In this document: piece after piece, positions 18,246 to 27,621 of the stretch
Layout of the letters: every line of letters starts with the position of its first letter
How positions within the stretch are numbered: the stretch's first letter is position 1
Source of the DNA: Methanococcus maripaludis
Lineage (GTDB): Archaea > AGJL01 > Methanococci > Methanococcales > Methanococcaceae
Length of the DNA stretch: 64,000 nucleotides
Assembly: GCF_013760955.1 (NCBI RefSeq)
Contig: NZ_JACDUL010000004.1
Coordinates: forward strand, 1 to 64,000
Reading direction: 5' to 3'
Program-made: the position numbers and the translations under genes
The notes under the pieces: model-generated
Seen by the model: only the letters and a program-made list of their open reading frames with translations
Database searches by the model: none
Told to the model about the DNA's origin: nothing

Positions 18246-18671
18246 TTAGATGCAGTATATTTCTTCTGCTTCCAAAACTTCGGTATTATGATCTTTTAAT
18301 ACGTCAATTCCTTTTTTAACGTCTTCAGTTCTTAAAACTGCGAGTGCTTTATCGCCCATTGAAAATGCGTAGACATAATCAATGCTGATGTTTTCTTTTG
18401 AAAGAATATCAAGGGTTTTTGAAAGAGCGCCTATCTCATTTGGAATGCATATACATATAACGTCAGTTAAGCTAACTGAAAATCTATTTTCCTTTAAAAC
18501 TTTCAATGCAAGATCCGGGTTTGAAACAACCATTCTCAAAATTCCGTAATCTGATGTGTCTGCGACACTGAGTGCTGAAATATTTATTCCAGATTTTTCA
18601 AGTATCTCAGTTACTTCTTTTAGTCTTCCGGATTTATTTTCTAAAAATACTGATAATTGTTTGATAATCAT
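18246..18671 (-). CDS. Tandem ACT-domain protein of the ior-paaK operon
   Basis: 141-aa protein made of two ACT domains, the amino-acid-sensing fold. The first begins IIKQLSVFLENKSGRLKEV and the second has ICIPNEIGALSKTLDILS, each carrying the Gly-x-Leu turn that forms the effector pocket. Such proteins are common beside phenylacetate-CoA ligase genes and probably sense an aromatic amino acid or its precursor. The GGAGGGG site fixes ATG 18671. It is the last gene of iorA-iorB-paaK-ACT, 13 bases after paaK. Confidence 0.85.
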   Translation of the reverse strand: MIIKQLSVFLENKSGRLKEVTEILEKSGINISALSVADTSDYGILRMVVSNPDLALKVLKENRFSVSLTDVICICIPNEIGALSKTLDILSKENISIDYVYAFSMGDKALAVLRTEDVKKGIDVLKDHNTEVLEAEEIYCI

Positions 18672-18684
18672 ATTAACCCCTCCA

Positions 18685-19983
18685 TTAAAGTTTTCTGTTA
18701 TCAATTACTCTTTTAGCTTTTCCTTCGGTTCTTTCGATAGTTTTTGGCTCTACAAGCTTAATTTTAACACTTATTCCGAGAGTACTTTCTATGTTATGCT
18801 TGATTTTTTTGCTTAATTGTTCAAGCATGCTGATTTTGTCTGAGAAGAACTGGTCTTCAACTTCCACCCAAACTTCAAGAACGTCTAAATTATTTATCCT
18901 ATCTACTATTAATAAGTAGTGTGGCTTTGTTTCGCTCATTTCTAAAAGAACGCTTTCTATTTGTGATGGGAAAACATTAACTCCCCTTATAATTAACATA
19001 TCATCGCTTCTTCCAGTACACTTGTTCATCCTAACAAGAGTTCTTCCACATTCACATTTTTCATAATTTAATGAAGTTAAATCCCTTGTCCGGTACCTTA
19101 AAAGAGGCATTCCTTCTTTTGTAATTGTTGTAAACACAAGTTCGCCCTCACTTCCTGCAGGAAGCGGTTGTAATGTATTTGGATCGATAATTTCTGGAAC
19201 AAAATGGTCTTCGTTTACGTGTAACCCTGCCTGATATTCACAGTCACATGCTACACCTGGCCCCATTACTTCACTAAGCCCATAAATGTCCATTGCTTTT
19301 ATTCCAAGTTTATTTTCAATTTCTTTCCTCATGCTAGGAGTCCAAGGTTCTGCACCAAAGATTCCAACCCTCAAACTGATGTCATCCGCAGTCATTCCTG
19401 CTTCTTCGAGTGCTTCTGCTAAATAAAGAGCATATGAAGGAGTACATGCAAGAACTGTTGTTTTAAAATCAGCCATTAATTGAACCTGTTTTTGAGTATT
19501 TCCGCCAGAAATTGGAATTACAGTTGCACCTAACTTTTCACTTCCGTAGTGCAGTCCAAGACCGCCGGTAAAAAGACCATATCCGTAAGCAATTTGGATA
19601 AAATCATCTCTTGAAGCTCCGGCACAGTTTAATGCTCTTGCAACAACTTCTGACCACATTGCAATATCCCTTCTGGTGTATCCAACAACTGTTGGCTTTC
19701 CAGTGGTTCCAGAAGATGCGTGAACTCTTACAATTTCACTCATGGGAACTGAAAATATTCCAAAAGGATAATTATCTCTTAAATCCTGTTTTGTTGTAAA
19801 TGGCAATTTTGAAAGATCGTCAATACTTTGAATATCTTCAGGGTAAACTCCCATACTTTGCATTTTTTTCCGATAAAAAGGAACATTATGGTAAACACGA
19901 CTAACAGTTTCAGAAAGCCTTTTACTTTGAAGTTCCCTCATCTCTTCTCGGCCCATGCATTCAATAGTTTCATTCCAAATCAT
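18685..19983 (-). CDS. paaK: Phenylacetate (aryl acid)-CoA ligase
   Basis: 432-aa ATP-dependent ligase that activates phenylacetate and similar aryl acids to their CoA thioesters (AMP-forming). The adenylate-forming motif [17 protein letters not shown] is near residue 85, [12 protein letters not shown] near 235, and the hinge region [16 protein letters not shown] near 305; a C-terminal PaaK domain follows ([19 protein letters not shown]). It lies 10 bases after iorB. In Methanococcus, exogenous aryl acids can be turned into aromatic amino acids through aryl-CoA and indolepyruvate oxidoreductase, which explains this gene order. Confidence 0.93.
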   Translation of the reverse strand: MIWNETIECMGREEMRELQSKRLSETVSRVYHNVPFYRKKMQSMGVYPEDIQSIDDLSKLPFTTKQDLRDNYPFGIFSVPMSEIVRVHASSGTTGKPTVVGYTRRDIAMWSEVVARALNCAGASRDDFIQIAYGYGLFTGGLGLHYGSEKLGATVIPISGGNTQKQVQLMADFKTTVLACTPSYALYLAEALEEAGMTADDISLRVGIFGAEPWTPSMRKEIENKLGIKAMDIYGLSEVMGPGVACDCEYQAGLHVNEDHFVPEIIDPNTLQPLPAGSEGELVFTTITKEGMPLLRYRTRDLTSLNYEKCECGRTLVRMNKCTGRSDDMLIIRGVNVFPSQIESVLLEMSETKPHYLLIVDRINNLDVLEVWVEVEDQFFSDKISMLEQLSKKIKHNIESTLGISVKIKLVEPKTIERTEGKAKRVIDNRKL

Positions 19984-19993
19984 GATATCCCTT

Positions 19994-20560
19994 CTATTCT
20001 AGATTGTAACCCAATTCAAAAGCTTTCATATTCAATTCCAGAAATTTTTCAGGAACAGTATCTTTTATAGCTTTTATCCATTCTTCTTTTTTAATGTTGC
20101 TATTTTTCGCTAGAACTCCAATTAATGCAACATTGACTGCTTTTATCGTTCCTGCATTTTTTGCAATTGATAAAGCATCTACTGGAATATATTCAATGTT
20201 TAATTCCCCAATTTTTTCACTTAAATCAGAAGGATATTTCACATCCCCGGTAATAACAGGCATTGGATCTATTTTTTGCGTATTTACTACCAATTTTCCA
20301 TTTTCTTTTAAGTAATCAACGTATCTTGCACCTTCGAGCATTTCAAAAGCCAAAACTATGTCTGCGGTTCCTTTTTCAACTACAGGTGAATAAACTTTGT
20401 CACCAAATTTAACGTATGCGACTACGCTACCTCCTCTTTGGGACATTCCGTGAACTTCTGAAACTTTAACATCTTTTCCGAGGTTTTGTGCCAGCGTTCC
20501 TAAAATTTTAGATGTTAAAACTGCACCCTGCCCACCAACTGCTGCGATGACGATATTCAT
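19994..20560 (-). CDS. iorB: Indolepyruvate:ferredoxin oxidoreductase, beta subunit
   Basis: 188-aa gamma-type domain of the 2-oxoacid oxidoreductase family. It opens with [20 protein letters not shown] and contains [19 protein letters not shown], both typical of IorB. Together with IorA it interconverts aryl pyruvates and aryl-CoA with ferredoxin. Its ATG overlaps the iorA stop by one base (TAATG), giving tight coupling for a 1:1 complex. Confidence 0.95.
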   Translation of the reverse strand: MNIVIAAVGGQGAVLTSKILGTLAQNLGKDVKVSEVHGMSQRGGSVVAYVKFGDKVYSPVVEKGTADIVLAFEMLEGARYVDYLKENGKLVVNTQKIDPMPVITGDVKYPSDLSEKIGELNIEYIPVDALSIAKNAGTIKAVNVALIGVLAKNSNIKKEEWIKAIKDTVPEKFLELNMKAFELGYNLE

Positions 20561-22296
20561 TATTTTACCACCTCAACTATTGCTGAAAATTTACATAAGT
20601 CCTTACAAAGCCCGCATCCAACACATAATGAATCATTTATTTTTGCAACTTTTCCGTCAAATGAAATTGCCGGACATCCTATTTTTAAACATAGTTTGCA
20701 GCCAGTGCAAAGTTCAGGATCTATTTTATAATCTTTAAAGTCAAATTTAACGCCTTTTATCAATACACAAGGCCGTTTTGTAATAATTAATGAAGGTTCT
20801 TCTGCATTTACTTCTTCTTTTATCGTTTCTTCGAGTGCTTTTAAATCGTACGCGTCAACTACTCGAATTCTGTTTATTCCAATCGCTCTTCCAAGTGTTT
20901 CAAAATCAATTTGGGAAGTACTTTCTCCAGAGAGTGTTTTTCCAGTTGAGGGGTTTTCCTGATGTCCAGTCATTGCAGTGATTGAATTATCTAAAATTAT
21001 CACGGTACTGTGTCCTTTGTTGTATACAATATCCATTAAACCAGTAACTCCAGAATGACAGAATGTAGAGTCTCCGATAACCGCAACGGACTTTTTAGCA
21101 AAATCTTTTCCCCTTGCTTTTTCAAATCCGTGTGCCATACCGATACTTGCACCCATACAAATTGTGGTATCGATTGCATTGAGCGGCTCAAATCCTCCGA
21201 GAGTGTAACAGCCAATATCTCCTGCAACGTGGAGTTTTAATTTTTTAAGAACGTAAAATGGGCCCCTGTGGTGACATCCGGGACATAAGACTGGCGGTCT
21301 TTGAGGTAAATCTTCAAATTTATTAATTACTTCTTTTGATTCGTTCAAAAGTGCACTTCTAATTATTTCGCTACTTAATTCTCCGATAATTGGGAATATA
21401 TCTTTTCCAATTACTTCTAAACCCATTGATTTAATTTTTTGTTCAAAAATAGGTTCTAATTCTTCGAATACGTAAACTTTATCACAATTTTTAACGAATT
21501 CTTTTATTTTTTCTTCAGGAAGTGGGTAGCTCATTCCGAATTTTAAAAAAGATGCATTAGGAATAACCTCTTTTGCGTAATTGTATGCAACACCACTTGT
21601 AATTATCCCGATTTTTTTATCATTGTATTCGATTTCATTTAAATCTGATGAATCTGCGAAAATGGAGAGTTCGTTTAACCTTTCTTCGATGAAAATTCTT
21701 CTTTTTTTCGCATATGCCGGTGCTGAAATATATTTCGAAGGATTTTTATCATATGGTTTTAATTCGATATCTCCTCTTTTTTCGAGTTCAACCAAGCTCT
21801 GTGAGTGGGATACTCTCGTACTGAGTCTTAATATTACGGGAGTATCGAATTTTTCACTGATTTCAAATCCCAATTTTACAAAATCCTTACATTCCTGACT
21901 GTCTGAAGGTTCCAATACAGGTATTTTTGCGAAAATTCCGTAATATCTTGTATCTTGCTCGTTTTGCGAACTGTGCATGCTTGGATCATCTGCAACAACT
22001 ATTAAAAGTCCTGCGTTAATCCCAGTATACGCAACAGTCATCAAAGGATCTGCTGCAACATTTAATCCTACGTGTTTCATTGAAACTATGGTTCTAGCAC
22101 CCGCAATCGCTGAACCAATAGCCACTTCAAGAGCAACTTTTTCATTTACAGACCATTCCGAATTAATTTCAGGATATTTCGAAATATATTCTGTAATTTC
22201 AGTGCTCGGAGTTCCAGGATACGCTGTTGCGACCATTACTCCTGCTTCGTAAGCGCCTCTCGCCACTGCCTCGTTTCCAAGCATTAATTTTTTCAT
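20560..22296 (-). CDS. iorA: Indolepyruvate:ferredoxin oxidoreductase, alpha subunit
   Basis: 578-aa catalytic subunit with thiamine diphosphate and two [4Fe-4S] clusters. The pyrimidine-binding domain has TAYPGTPSTEITEYI near residue 25; the ThDP/Mg site is GDSTFCHSGVTGLMDIVYN near residue 405; the C-terminal ferredoxin domain has CTGCKLCLKIGCP and CVGCGLCKDLCK. In methanococci the direction is thought to be reductive, making aryl pyruvates from aryl-CoA. The longer frame upstream of 22296 lacks a ribosome-binding site, while GAGGCAG precedes the chosen ATG. M. maripaludis is known to have two ior loci; this is one of them. Confidence 0.95.
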   Translation of the reverse strand: MKKLMLGNEAVARGAYEAGVMVATAYPGTPSTEITEYISKYPEINSEWSVNEKVALEVAIGSAIAGARTIVSMKHVGLNVAADPLMTVAYTGINAGLLIVVADDPSMHSSQNEQDTRYYGIFAKIPVLEPSDSQECKDFVKLGFEISEKFDTPVILRLSTRVSHSQSLVELEKRGDIELKPYDKNPSKYISAPAYAKKRRIFIEERLNELSIFADSSDLNEIEYNDKKIGIITSGVAYNYAKEVIPNASFLKFGMSYPLPEEKIKEFVKNCDKVYVFEELEPIFEQKIKSMGLEVIGKDIFPIIGELSSEIIRSALLNESKEVINKFEDLPQRPPVLCPGCHHRGPFYVLKKLKLHVAGDIGCYTLGGFEPLNAIDTTICMGASIGMAHGFEKARGKDFAKKSVAVIGDSTFCHSGVTGLMDIVYNKGHSTVIILDNSITAMTGHQENPSTGKTLSGESTSQIDFETLGRAIGINRIRVVDAYDLKALEETIKEEVNAEEPSLIITKRPCVLIKGVKFDFKDYKIDPELCTGCKLCLKIGCPAISFDGKVAKINDSLCVGCGLCKDLCKFSAIVEVVK

Positions 22297-22771
22297 GATC
22301 TGCCTCTCAAACGAATTATTGATAAAATATTTTTTCATGAATTTTATGAAAATAACGATTAATCCGATATTTGATACTGATTTAAACAATATCAAATCTT
22401 TCCGGTTTGAATATGGAATGACTGTTATTTATGCATATTGTAAGTTTAAAATAAAAAAGCCGTAAAACACTGTAATAATAAATTTAAAATAAAACTCGAA
22501 AAAAGAAATTCTGGATGGATATCCAGTTAATTTATAGTCAAAACCCCTATTTCTTAAATTACCCTTCCGATTATTCGAGCAATTGATAAAAGTATCCCTA
22601 AATTTTGGGACAATTAATTACTTTTGAATGGAAGCATATATAAAAATTGTTAATTGAATCGATTAGATAAATTTATATGAAAATCTTAGATAAAAGTCGA
22701 AAAAATTGGTTTTGTAAACATTAAACAATTAATTAATTCAAAAATAGAAAAATAGTGCGGTAATTTTAATT
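22297..22771. other. Region upstream of iorA, 475 bases without a gene
   Basis: Both flanking genes read leftwards, so this is the iorA control region. It contains an 8-base inverted repeat, ATTTGATA at 22369-22376 and TATCAAAT at 22390-22397, 73-100 bases before the iorA start; a hairpin CTGGAT-GGAT-ATCCAG at 22511-22526; and a good TATA-like TTTATATA on the minus strand at 22637-22644, which would give a long leader. No coding frame with a ribosome-binding site was found. Confidence 0.5.
22369..22397 (-). promoter_or_regulatory. Inverted repeat, candidate operator for the ior-paaK operon
   Basis: Perfect 8-base arms ATTTGATA and TATCAAAT separated by 13 bases lie just upstream of iorA. Size and placement suit a dimeric repressor. 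The regulator is unknown; the tandem ACT protein of the operon has no DNA-binding domain, so it would have to act indirectly. Confidence 0.4.
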
Positions 22772-23518
22772 TTATTCAATTTCAAAGTATTTTAACCTTA
22801 ATTCTTCGTATGTTCCATCGTTATATATGCCCATTAAAATCTTATTTATATTGTCTATTAAATATTCATTGTCAAGTGAAGAAACTATTCCAAAGTAGTG
22901 AATTTCAGTATTTTCTATTATTCTTAAATCATCGCCATTGTTCTTAAAATATTTGCAAACGAAATAATCAGCAAGTATTCCATCAACGTCACCATTTAAC
23001 AGTGCAGAATTTAAATCATAATAATTATGATATTTCACAATTTCAAAATTAACACTTTTTTTATAGGATTCTGCATGATCTACATAAACAGTATCATCAA
23101 CAACGCCTATGCGTTTACCCCCAAAATCCGCCAAACCAGCATATTTTGAATCTAAACATACAAGGGAAGAATAAGAATTCATGTAAAGTTGAGAATATGT
23201 TGAATCTTCTTCCCTTAATACAGTTTTAGTAATTGCTGAAATTGAAACATCAACGGTTCCAGAACGAGCAGCAATATAATTTCCATATTTATAATCAGTC
23301 TCAACAAATTCAATTTTTTTGTCCATCCTTTTAGCAATTTCCGAAATTAATTCTATTTCAAAACCTTTTAATTCACCATTCTCATAGTACTGGTATGGGG
23401 GCATGTATGGATATATTCCTACAGTTATAGTATCTGATTCAAAACAGCCATTAGTATTAGTACAGGCAGATGTTACGACCAGAATACTAAATAGAATAAT
23501 TAAAGTAATTTTTTTCAA
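22772..23518 (-). CDS. Family 3 extracellular solute-binding lipoprotein (orphan)
   Basis: 248-aa polar amino acid-type binding protein. It has a lipoprotein signal: basic start, hydrophobic helix, and lipobox VTSAC near residue 20. The two-lobed fold is recognised from ITVGIYPYMPPYQYYENGELKGFEIELISEI-type features (given here as IYPYMPPYQYYENG and GFEIELISEIAKRM), SISAITKTVLRE, and GKRIGVVDDTVY. Translation starts at TTG 23518 after AAGGTGA; the longer frame overlaps this site. No ABC permease or ATPase gene is nearby, so it either uses distant transport partners or works as a sensor. Ligand unknown. Confidence 0.85.
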   Translation of the reverse strand: MKKITLIILFSILVVTSACTNTNGCFESDTITVGIYPYMPPYQYYENGELKGFEIELISEIAKRMDKKIEFVETDYKYGNYIAARSGTVDVSISAITKTVLREEDSTYSQLYMNSYSSLVCLDSKYAGLADFGGKRIGVVDDTVYVDHAESYKKSVNFEIVKYHNYYDLNSALLNGDVDGILADYFVCKYFKNNGDDLRIIENTEIHYFGIVSSLDNEYLIDNINKILMGIYNDGTYEELRLKYFEIE

Positions 23519-23607
23519 AAATTCACCTTTGTTTGGGGAATACCATATTGTTGCCACTTATCATTTTAATAATAAATATACTTTTCGAATATTCAAATAT
23601 AATAAAT

Positions 23608-24666
23608 TCAAATCCACTTTTTTCGCCTGAAAAACATTACCATCGAAGTTAAAATCAGCCCCATTACAATAAGAACATAAAAATATCCAAAAGACCACCT
23701 TAATTCAGGCATGTTCTCAAAATTCATTCCATAAAGTCCTGCAACAAATGAAAGCGGAATAAAAATTGTAGAAATTATCGTGAGCACCTTCATAATTTCA
23801 TTCATGTTGTTGCTCATTACAGAAAGATGTATTTCTGCGATATTTGAGGTATTGTCTTTTAAAACGTCAATCGTTTCGATAAGATGAACAGTATGGTCGT
23901 ATAAGTCATGAATATATATTAAATTGCTTTTTTCGATAAATTCATACTCGTCCCTACTGAATTTATGAAATATTTCTTTAAATGGCCCTATATTTTTTCT
24001 TAAAGCCACCAATATTTGTCGGATATGTTTTACACGTACAATTTCTTCATTTTCAATATCTGAAAACAGTTTTGCATCATACTTTTCGATCTCATCTTCG
24101 ATATGTGAGATTATTCCAAAATAATGGTCAACTATCGAATCCAATACTGAATAAAATAAATAATCCAGTCCTTTTTCACATATTGATCCTTTTTTATTAG
24201 AAATCCTATCAAGTAAACTTTCAATTATTTGGATATCCTGCTCAAAAAATGTAATCAAAAGGTTGTTTTTCAAAATTATGCTAAGCTGTTCTGATTCAAG
24301 ATGTATCATATCAGTTTTTTGGTGTACTATTCTTGTTACAAGATACTTATATTTCTCGTAAACCTCAAATTTGGTTCTTTGACTGGTATTGAGTATATCT
24401 TCAAGAGTTAATTTATGAAGTTCATATCTTTCACCAATTAACTTCATTTCTTCAGCAGTTGGTATTCCGGAAAATATAATCCAATTTACGCTTGAATCAT
24501 CAATAACTATCTCATCAAGACTTTTTACCTGTTTTTTTAAAAAGTTATCTTTATTATAAGTGATAAATATTATTTCAATCGCTTTTAACCCCATTTCACC
24601 AGTATATACCAGATCTCCAGGGGGTAATCCTGCTTTTTTTGAATATTTACTTCCAATTTTCCTCAT
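23608..24666 (-). CDS. corA: CorA family Mg2+/Co2+ channel
   Basis: 352-aa CorA-type divalent cation channel. A large N-terminal cytosolic alpha/beta domain and long helix are followed by two C-terminal membrane helices; the selectivity motif YGMNFENMPEL sits between them at about residue 311. The C-terminus is basic (FRRKKWI), as in all CorA. GAGGTG before ATG 24666 fixes the start. It begins only eight bases after the P-type ATPase stop, so the two form one operon concerned with divalent cations. Confidence 0.94.
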   Translation of the reverse strand: MRKIGSKYSKKAGLPPGDLVYTGEMGLKAIEIIFITYNKDNFLKKQVKSLDEIVIDDSSVNWIIFSGIPTAEEMKLIGERYELHKLTLEDILNTSQRTKFEVYEKYKYLVTRIVHQKTDMIHLESEQLSIILKNNLLITFFEQDIQIIESLLDRISNKKGSICEKGLDYLFYSVLDSIVDHYFGIISHIEDEIEKYDAKLFSDIENEEIVRVKHIRQILVALRKNIGPFKEIFHKFSRDEYEFIEKSNLIYIHDLYDHTVHLIETIDVLKDNTSNIAEIHLSVMSNNMNEIMKVLTIISTIFIPLSFVAGLYGMNFENMPELRWSFGYFYVLIVMGLILTSMVMFFRRKKWI

Positions 24667-24674
24667 AGTCCACC

Positions 24675-27455
24675 TCAAAACAAAACTTCTTTTAAACCCG
24701 TTACATGTTTGCTTGATTTTTTGTGTCTTTTATATACTTTCAAAAGCTCGTGTGCCCCCAAAAATACAACTGATGCAGCTATGACGTATGCCCAATCAAT
24801 AAGCCCCATCGGTGCAAACCCAATCGTTTTGTTTATTGGAGAAATATATATCGCAGTTAGCGTAAAACCTATCGAAATTATTATTGAATAAATCATATTC
24901 ATATTTGTAAAGATTGTCCTGCTAAATAACGTTTCATAAGAGTATCTTCTTGAAAGAATGTTCATAAACTGGCAGCATGCAATTGTAGCATAGCTTATCG
25001 TGGTTGCAAGCGGATATAATTCATGAATCGTAGTTAATTCTAAATTATTTCTAAATATAAACAGTCCAAAGTTTAAAAATGCCAATAAACCCATTAAAAA
25101 TCCAAAAAATAAGATTTCCGAGATTGCATATTTATTTAAAACGTGTTCCTCTTTTCTCCGAGGTGGTGCATTCATTATATCTTTTGATGCAGGATCGAAT
25201 GTAAGTGCAGTTAAGGGCAAAATTTCGGCAAGCAGGTCGATTGCAAGTATTTGAATCGTTAATATGGGCATTGGCCAACCCATATAAGCTACAGCGAGTA
25301 AACCAATTAAAACTATTGTTAATTCTCCCCCGTTACTCGTAAGTGATGCAATAATTGTTTTTGTAAGGTTATTATAAATTGTACGCCCTTCTCGAATTGC
25401 ATAAACGAGTGTCGCAAAACTATCATCCAGTAAAATAAGTTCGGATGCTTCTTTTGATACATCAGTTCCAAGTTTTCCCATTGCAACCCCGATGTGTGAA
25501 CTTTTAAGGGCTGGGGCATCATTTACCCCGTCTCCAGTTACTGCAACGATTTGTCCTTGCGCTTTTAGTGTTTTTACAATTCTAAGTTTATTTTCGGGAG
25601 AAGTTCTTGAAAATATCAGTGCATCATTTTCAGACATTTTTTGTTTTAATTCTTCATCAGACATTGTGTCGAGTTCTTTCCCAGTTATAACATTTACTTC
25701 TTGTCCCCCATCTGCTAAAAATATCTGTTTTCCAACGGCCTGTGCAGTTATAGCATGATCTCCAGTCATTATGTAAGTTTTTATGTGTGCTTCGTGTGCT
25801 TTTTTTATTGCATCCTTCACACCTTCTTTTGGAGGGTCACTCATAGCCATTAAACCTAAAAAGACCATATCTTTTTCAGTATTTTCAACAGAATATTCTT
25901 TTTCGTTATTTTCTAATTCCCGATATGCAAATGCAAGAACCCTCATTGCTTTTTTTGAATATTCTATATTTAACCCGTTTAACCTTTCAATGTCTTCTTT
26001 TTTTAATTCAACAATTTTTCCATCCTTATAAATATATTTACTAACGGAAATAACGCTATCAATTGCTCCTTTCATCATTAACGTCTTTTTATCATCGAAA
26101 AGCCGAATAATACTCATTCTTTTTCGAACAGAATCAAAACTAAATTCTTGAATTTTGGGATATTCGCTATCTTCGTTTAATGACATGATATTTAATTTTC
26201 TAGCAACTGTTATCAAAGCAGCCTCAGTTGGGTCGCCGATTGGATACCATCCGTAGTGATTTTCGTCAGGTTCATGAATTTCTGCATTTGAAGCCATTGT
26301 TGCTGCATTGAAAATTAATTCTATTTTTTCAAGGCCTGTTTCATCCAGTTCATTTTCTGATGAATCAAGAATGGTGCCCTTTGGTTCATAGCCAACACCC
26401 GTTATTTCATACTCTTTTCCATTAAACCATACATTTTTAACTGTTATTTCATTTTTAGTTAATGTTCCAGTCTTATCCGTTGTAATTACGTTTGTTGAAC
26501 CGAGTGTTTCAACTGCCGAGAGTTTTTTTATTACTGCATTTTTCTTCGCGAGTTTAGAAACCCCATTTGCAAGAGCTACAGTAATCTGCATTGGAAGGGC
26601 TTGGGGAACTATGGCAACTGCAATTCCTAGACCGTAAATTAAACCAAATTTTAAACCGAGTCCCTGATTTAAGCTTATAAAAAAAAGTATTGATGCAATA
26701 ACTATTGCAAAAATCGTAATTTTATTTGCAATATTGCTGATTTCAACTTGTAAGGGGGATTTTGCAAGTTTTTCTTCGCGAGTTAAATTTGCAATTCTAC
26801 CAAGTTCAGTATTCATTCCAGTTGCTACAACAATCCCCTTGGCATTTCCTGTCGCAATATTGGTTCCAAGATAAACCATATTTGTACGATCAGCAACTCC
26901 AGCTTCAGAATTAATTGTTTCAGTATCTTTTTCTTGAGGCATTGATTCCCCAGTTAGTGAAAAATCATTTGTAGTCAGATTGTAAGATTCAATCAATCTG
27001 ATATCAGCAGGTACTTTGTCTCCCTCATCAAGATGCACGATATCTCCGATAACTAGCAAACCTTGCGAAATTTCTTTTAATTCCCCATCACGATAAACTT
27101 TTGAAGGGGACTGTATCAACTTTTTTAAAGAATCCATGATATTTTCGGCTTTATTTTCCTGATAATACCCGATTATTGCATTGATTATCACGATTAATGC
27201 CATTATGGTTCCGTCACGATAATTGCCGATCAAAAAAGAAACTGCTGATGCGACAATTAAAACTGCCGCAAAAACATCTTTAAATTGAAATAAAAATTTT
27301 AGCCATTTTGGAAGCCGGATTTCCACGTTTAATTCATTTTTTCCAAATTTTTTTAAACGTGTTTCAGCTTCTATTTCGGAAATTCCTGCCTTATCCGTTT
27401 CTAATCCTTCAAATACATCAGAAATGGGCATTAAATAATAATCAGTATCCGGCAT
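24675..27455 (-). CDS. P-type (P2-like) cation-transporting ATPase with altered ion site
   Basis: 926-aa ATPase related to SERCA/PMR1 calcium pumps. The N-terminal cation ATPase domain, TGES (168-171), phosphorylated Asp327 in DKTGTLT, the nucleotide-binding domain with a KGAIDSVI-type MKGA motif, TGDH and GDGVNDAPALK are all present, with ten hydrophobic helices. Compared with SERCA the helix-4 Glu309 is Gln285 (VPQALPMQ), helix-5 Asn768/Glu771 are kept (Asn708/Glu711), and helix-6 Asn796/Thr799/Asp800 become Asp740/Ala743/Glu744. Transported ion is therefore uncertain; Ca2+ should not be assumed. corA follows in the operon. Confidence 0.92.
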   Translation of the reverse strand: MPDTDYYLMPISDVFEGLETDKAGISEIEAETRLKKFGKNELNVEIRLPKWLKFLFQFKDVFAAVLIVASAVSFLIGNYRDGTIMALIVIINAIIGYYQENKAENIMDSLKKLIQSPSKVYRDGELKEISQGLLVIGDIVHLDEGDKVPADIRLIESYNLTTNDFSLTGESMPQEKDTETINSEAGVADRTNMVYLGTNIATGNAKGIVVATGMNTELGRIANLTREEKLAKSPLQVEISNIANKITIFAIVIASILFFISLNQGLGLKFGLIYGLGIAVAIVPQALPMQITVALANGVSKLAKKNAVIKKLSAVETLGSTNVITTDKTGTLTKNEITVKNVWFNGKEYEITGVGYEPKGTILDSSENELDETGLEKIELIFNAATMASNAEIHEPDENHYGWYPIGDPTEAALITVARKLNIMSLNEDSEYPKIQEFSFDSVRKRMSIIRLFDDKKTLMMKGAIDSVISVSKYIYKDGKIVELKKEDIERLNGLNIEYSKKAMRVLAFAYRELENNEKEYSVENTEKDMVFLGLMAMSDPPKEGVKDAIKKAHEAHIKTYIMTGDHAITAQAVGKQIFLADGGQEVNVITGKELDTMSDEELKQKMSENDALIFSRTSPENKLRIVKTLKAQGQIVAVTGDGVNDAPALKSSHIGVAMGKLGTDVSKEASELILLDDSFATLVYAIREGRTIYNNLTKTIIASLTSNGGELTIVLIGLLAVAYMGWPMPILTIQILAIDLLAEILPLTALTFDPASKDIMNAPPRRKEEHVLNKYAISEILFFGFLMGLLAFLNFGLFIFRNNLELTTIHELYPLATTISYATIACCQFMNILSRRYSYETLFSRTIFTNMNMIYSIIISIGFTLTAIYISPINKTIGFAPMGLIDWAYVIAASVVFLGAHELLKVYKRHKKSSKHVTGLKEVLF

Positions 27456-27621
27456 CCCCTCCCCCCGACAAAATCCTCAGATTATTTAATTTTTAAAAAA
27501 AATCCATCATTTAACTAATTCTTAATATGTAAAAGAACTGATTTAAACATTTTCAAAATAGCGACTTTAAAAACTGGTTATCATTAAAATTTGTGAAAAA
27601 AAGAAAAAAGATTTGAGGTTA

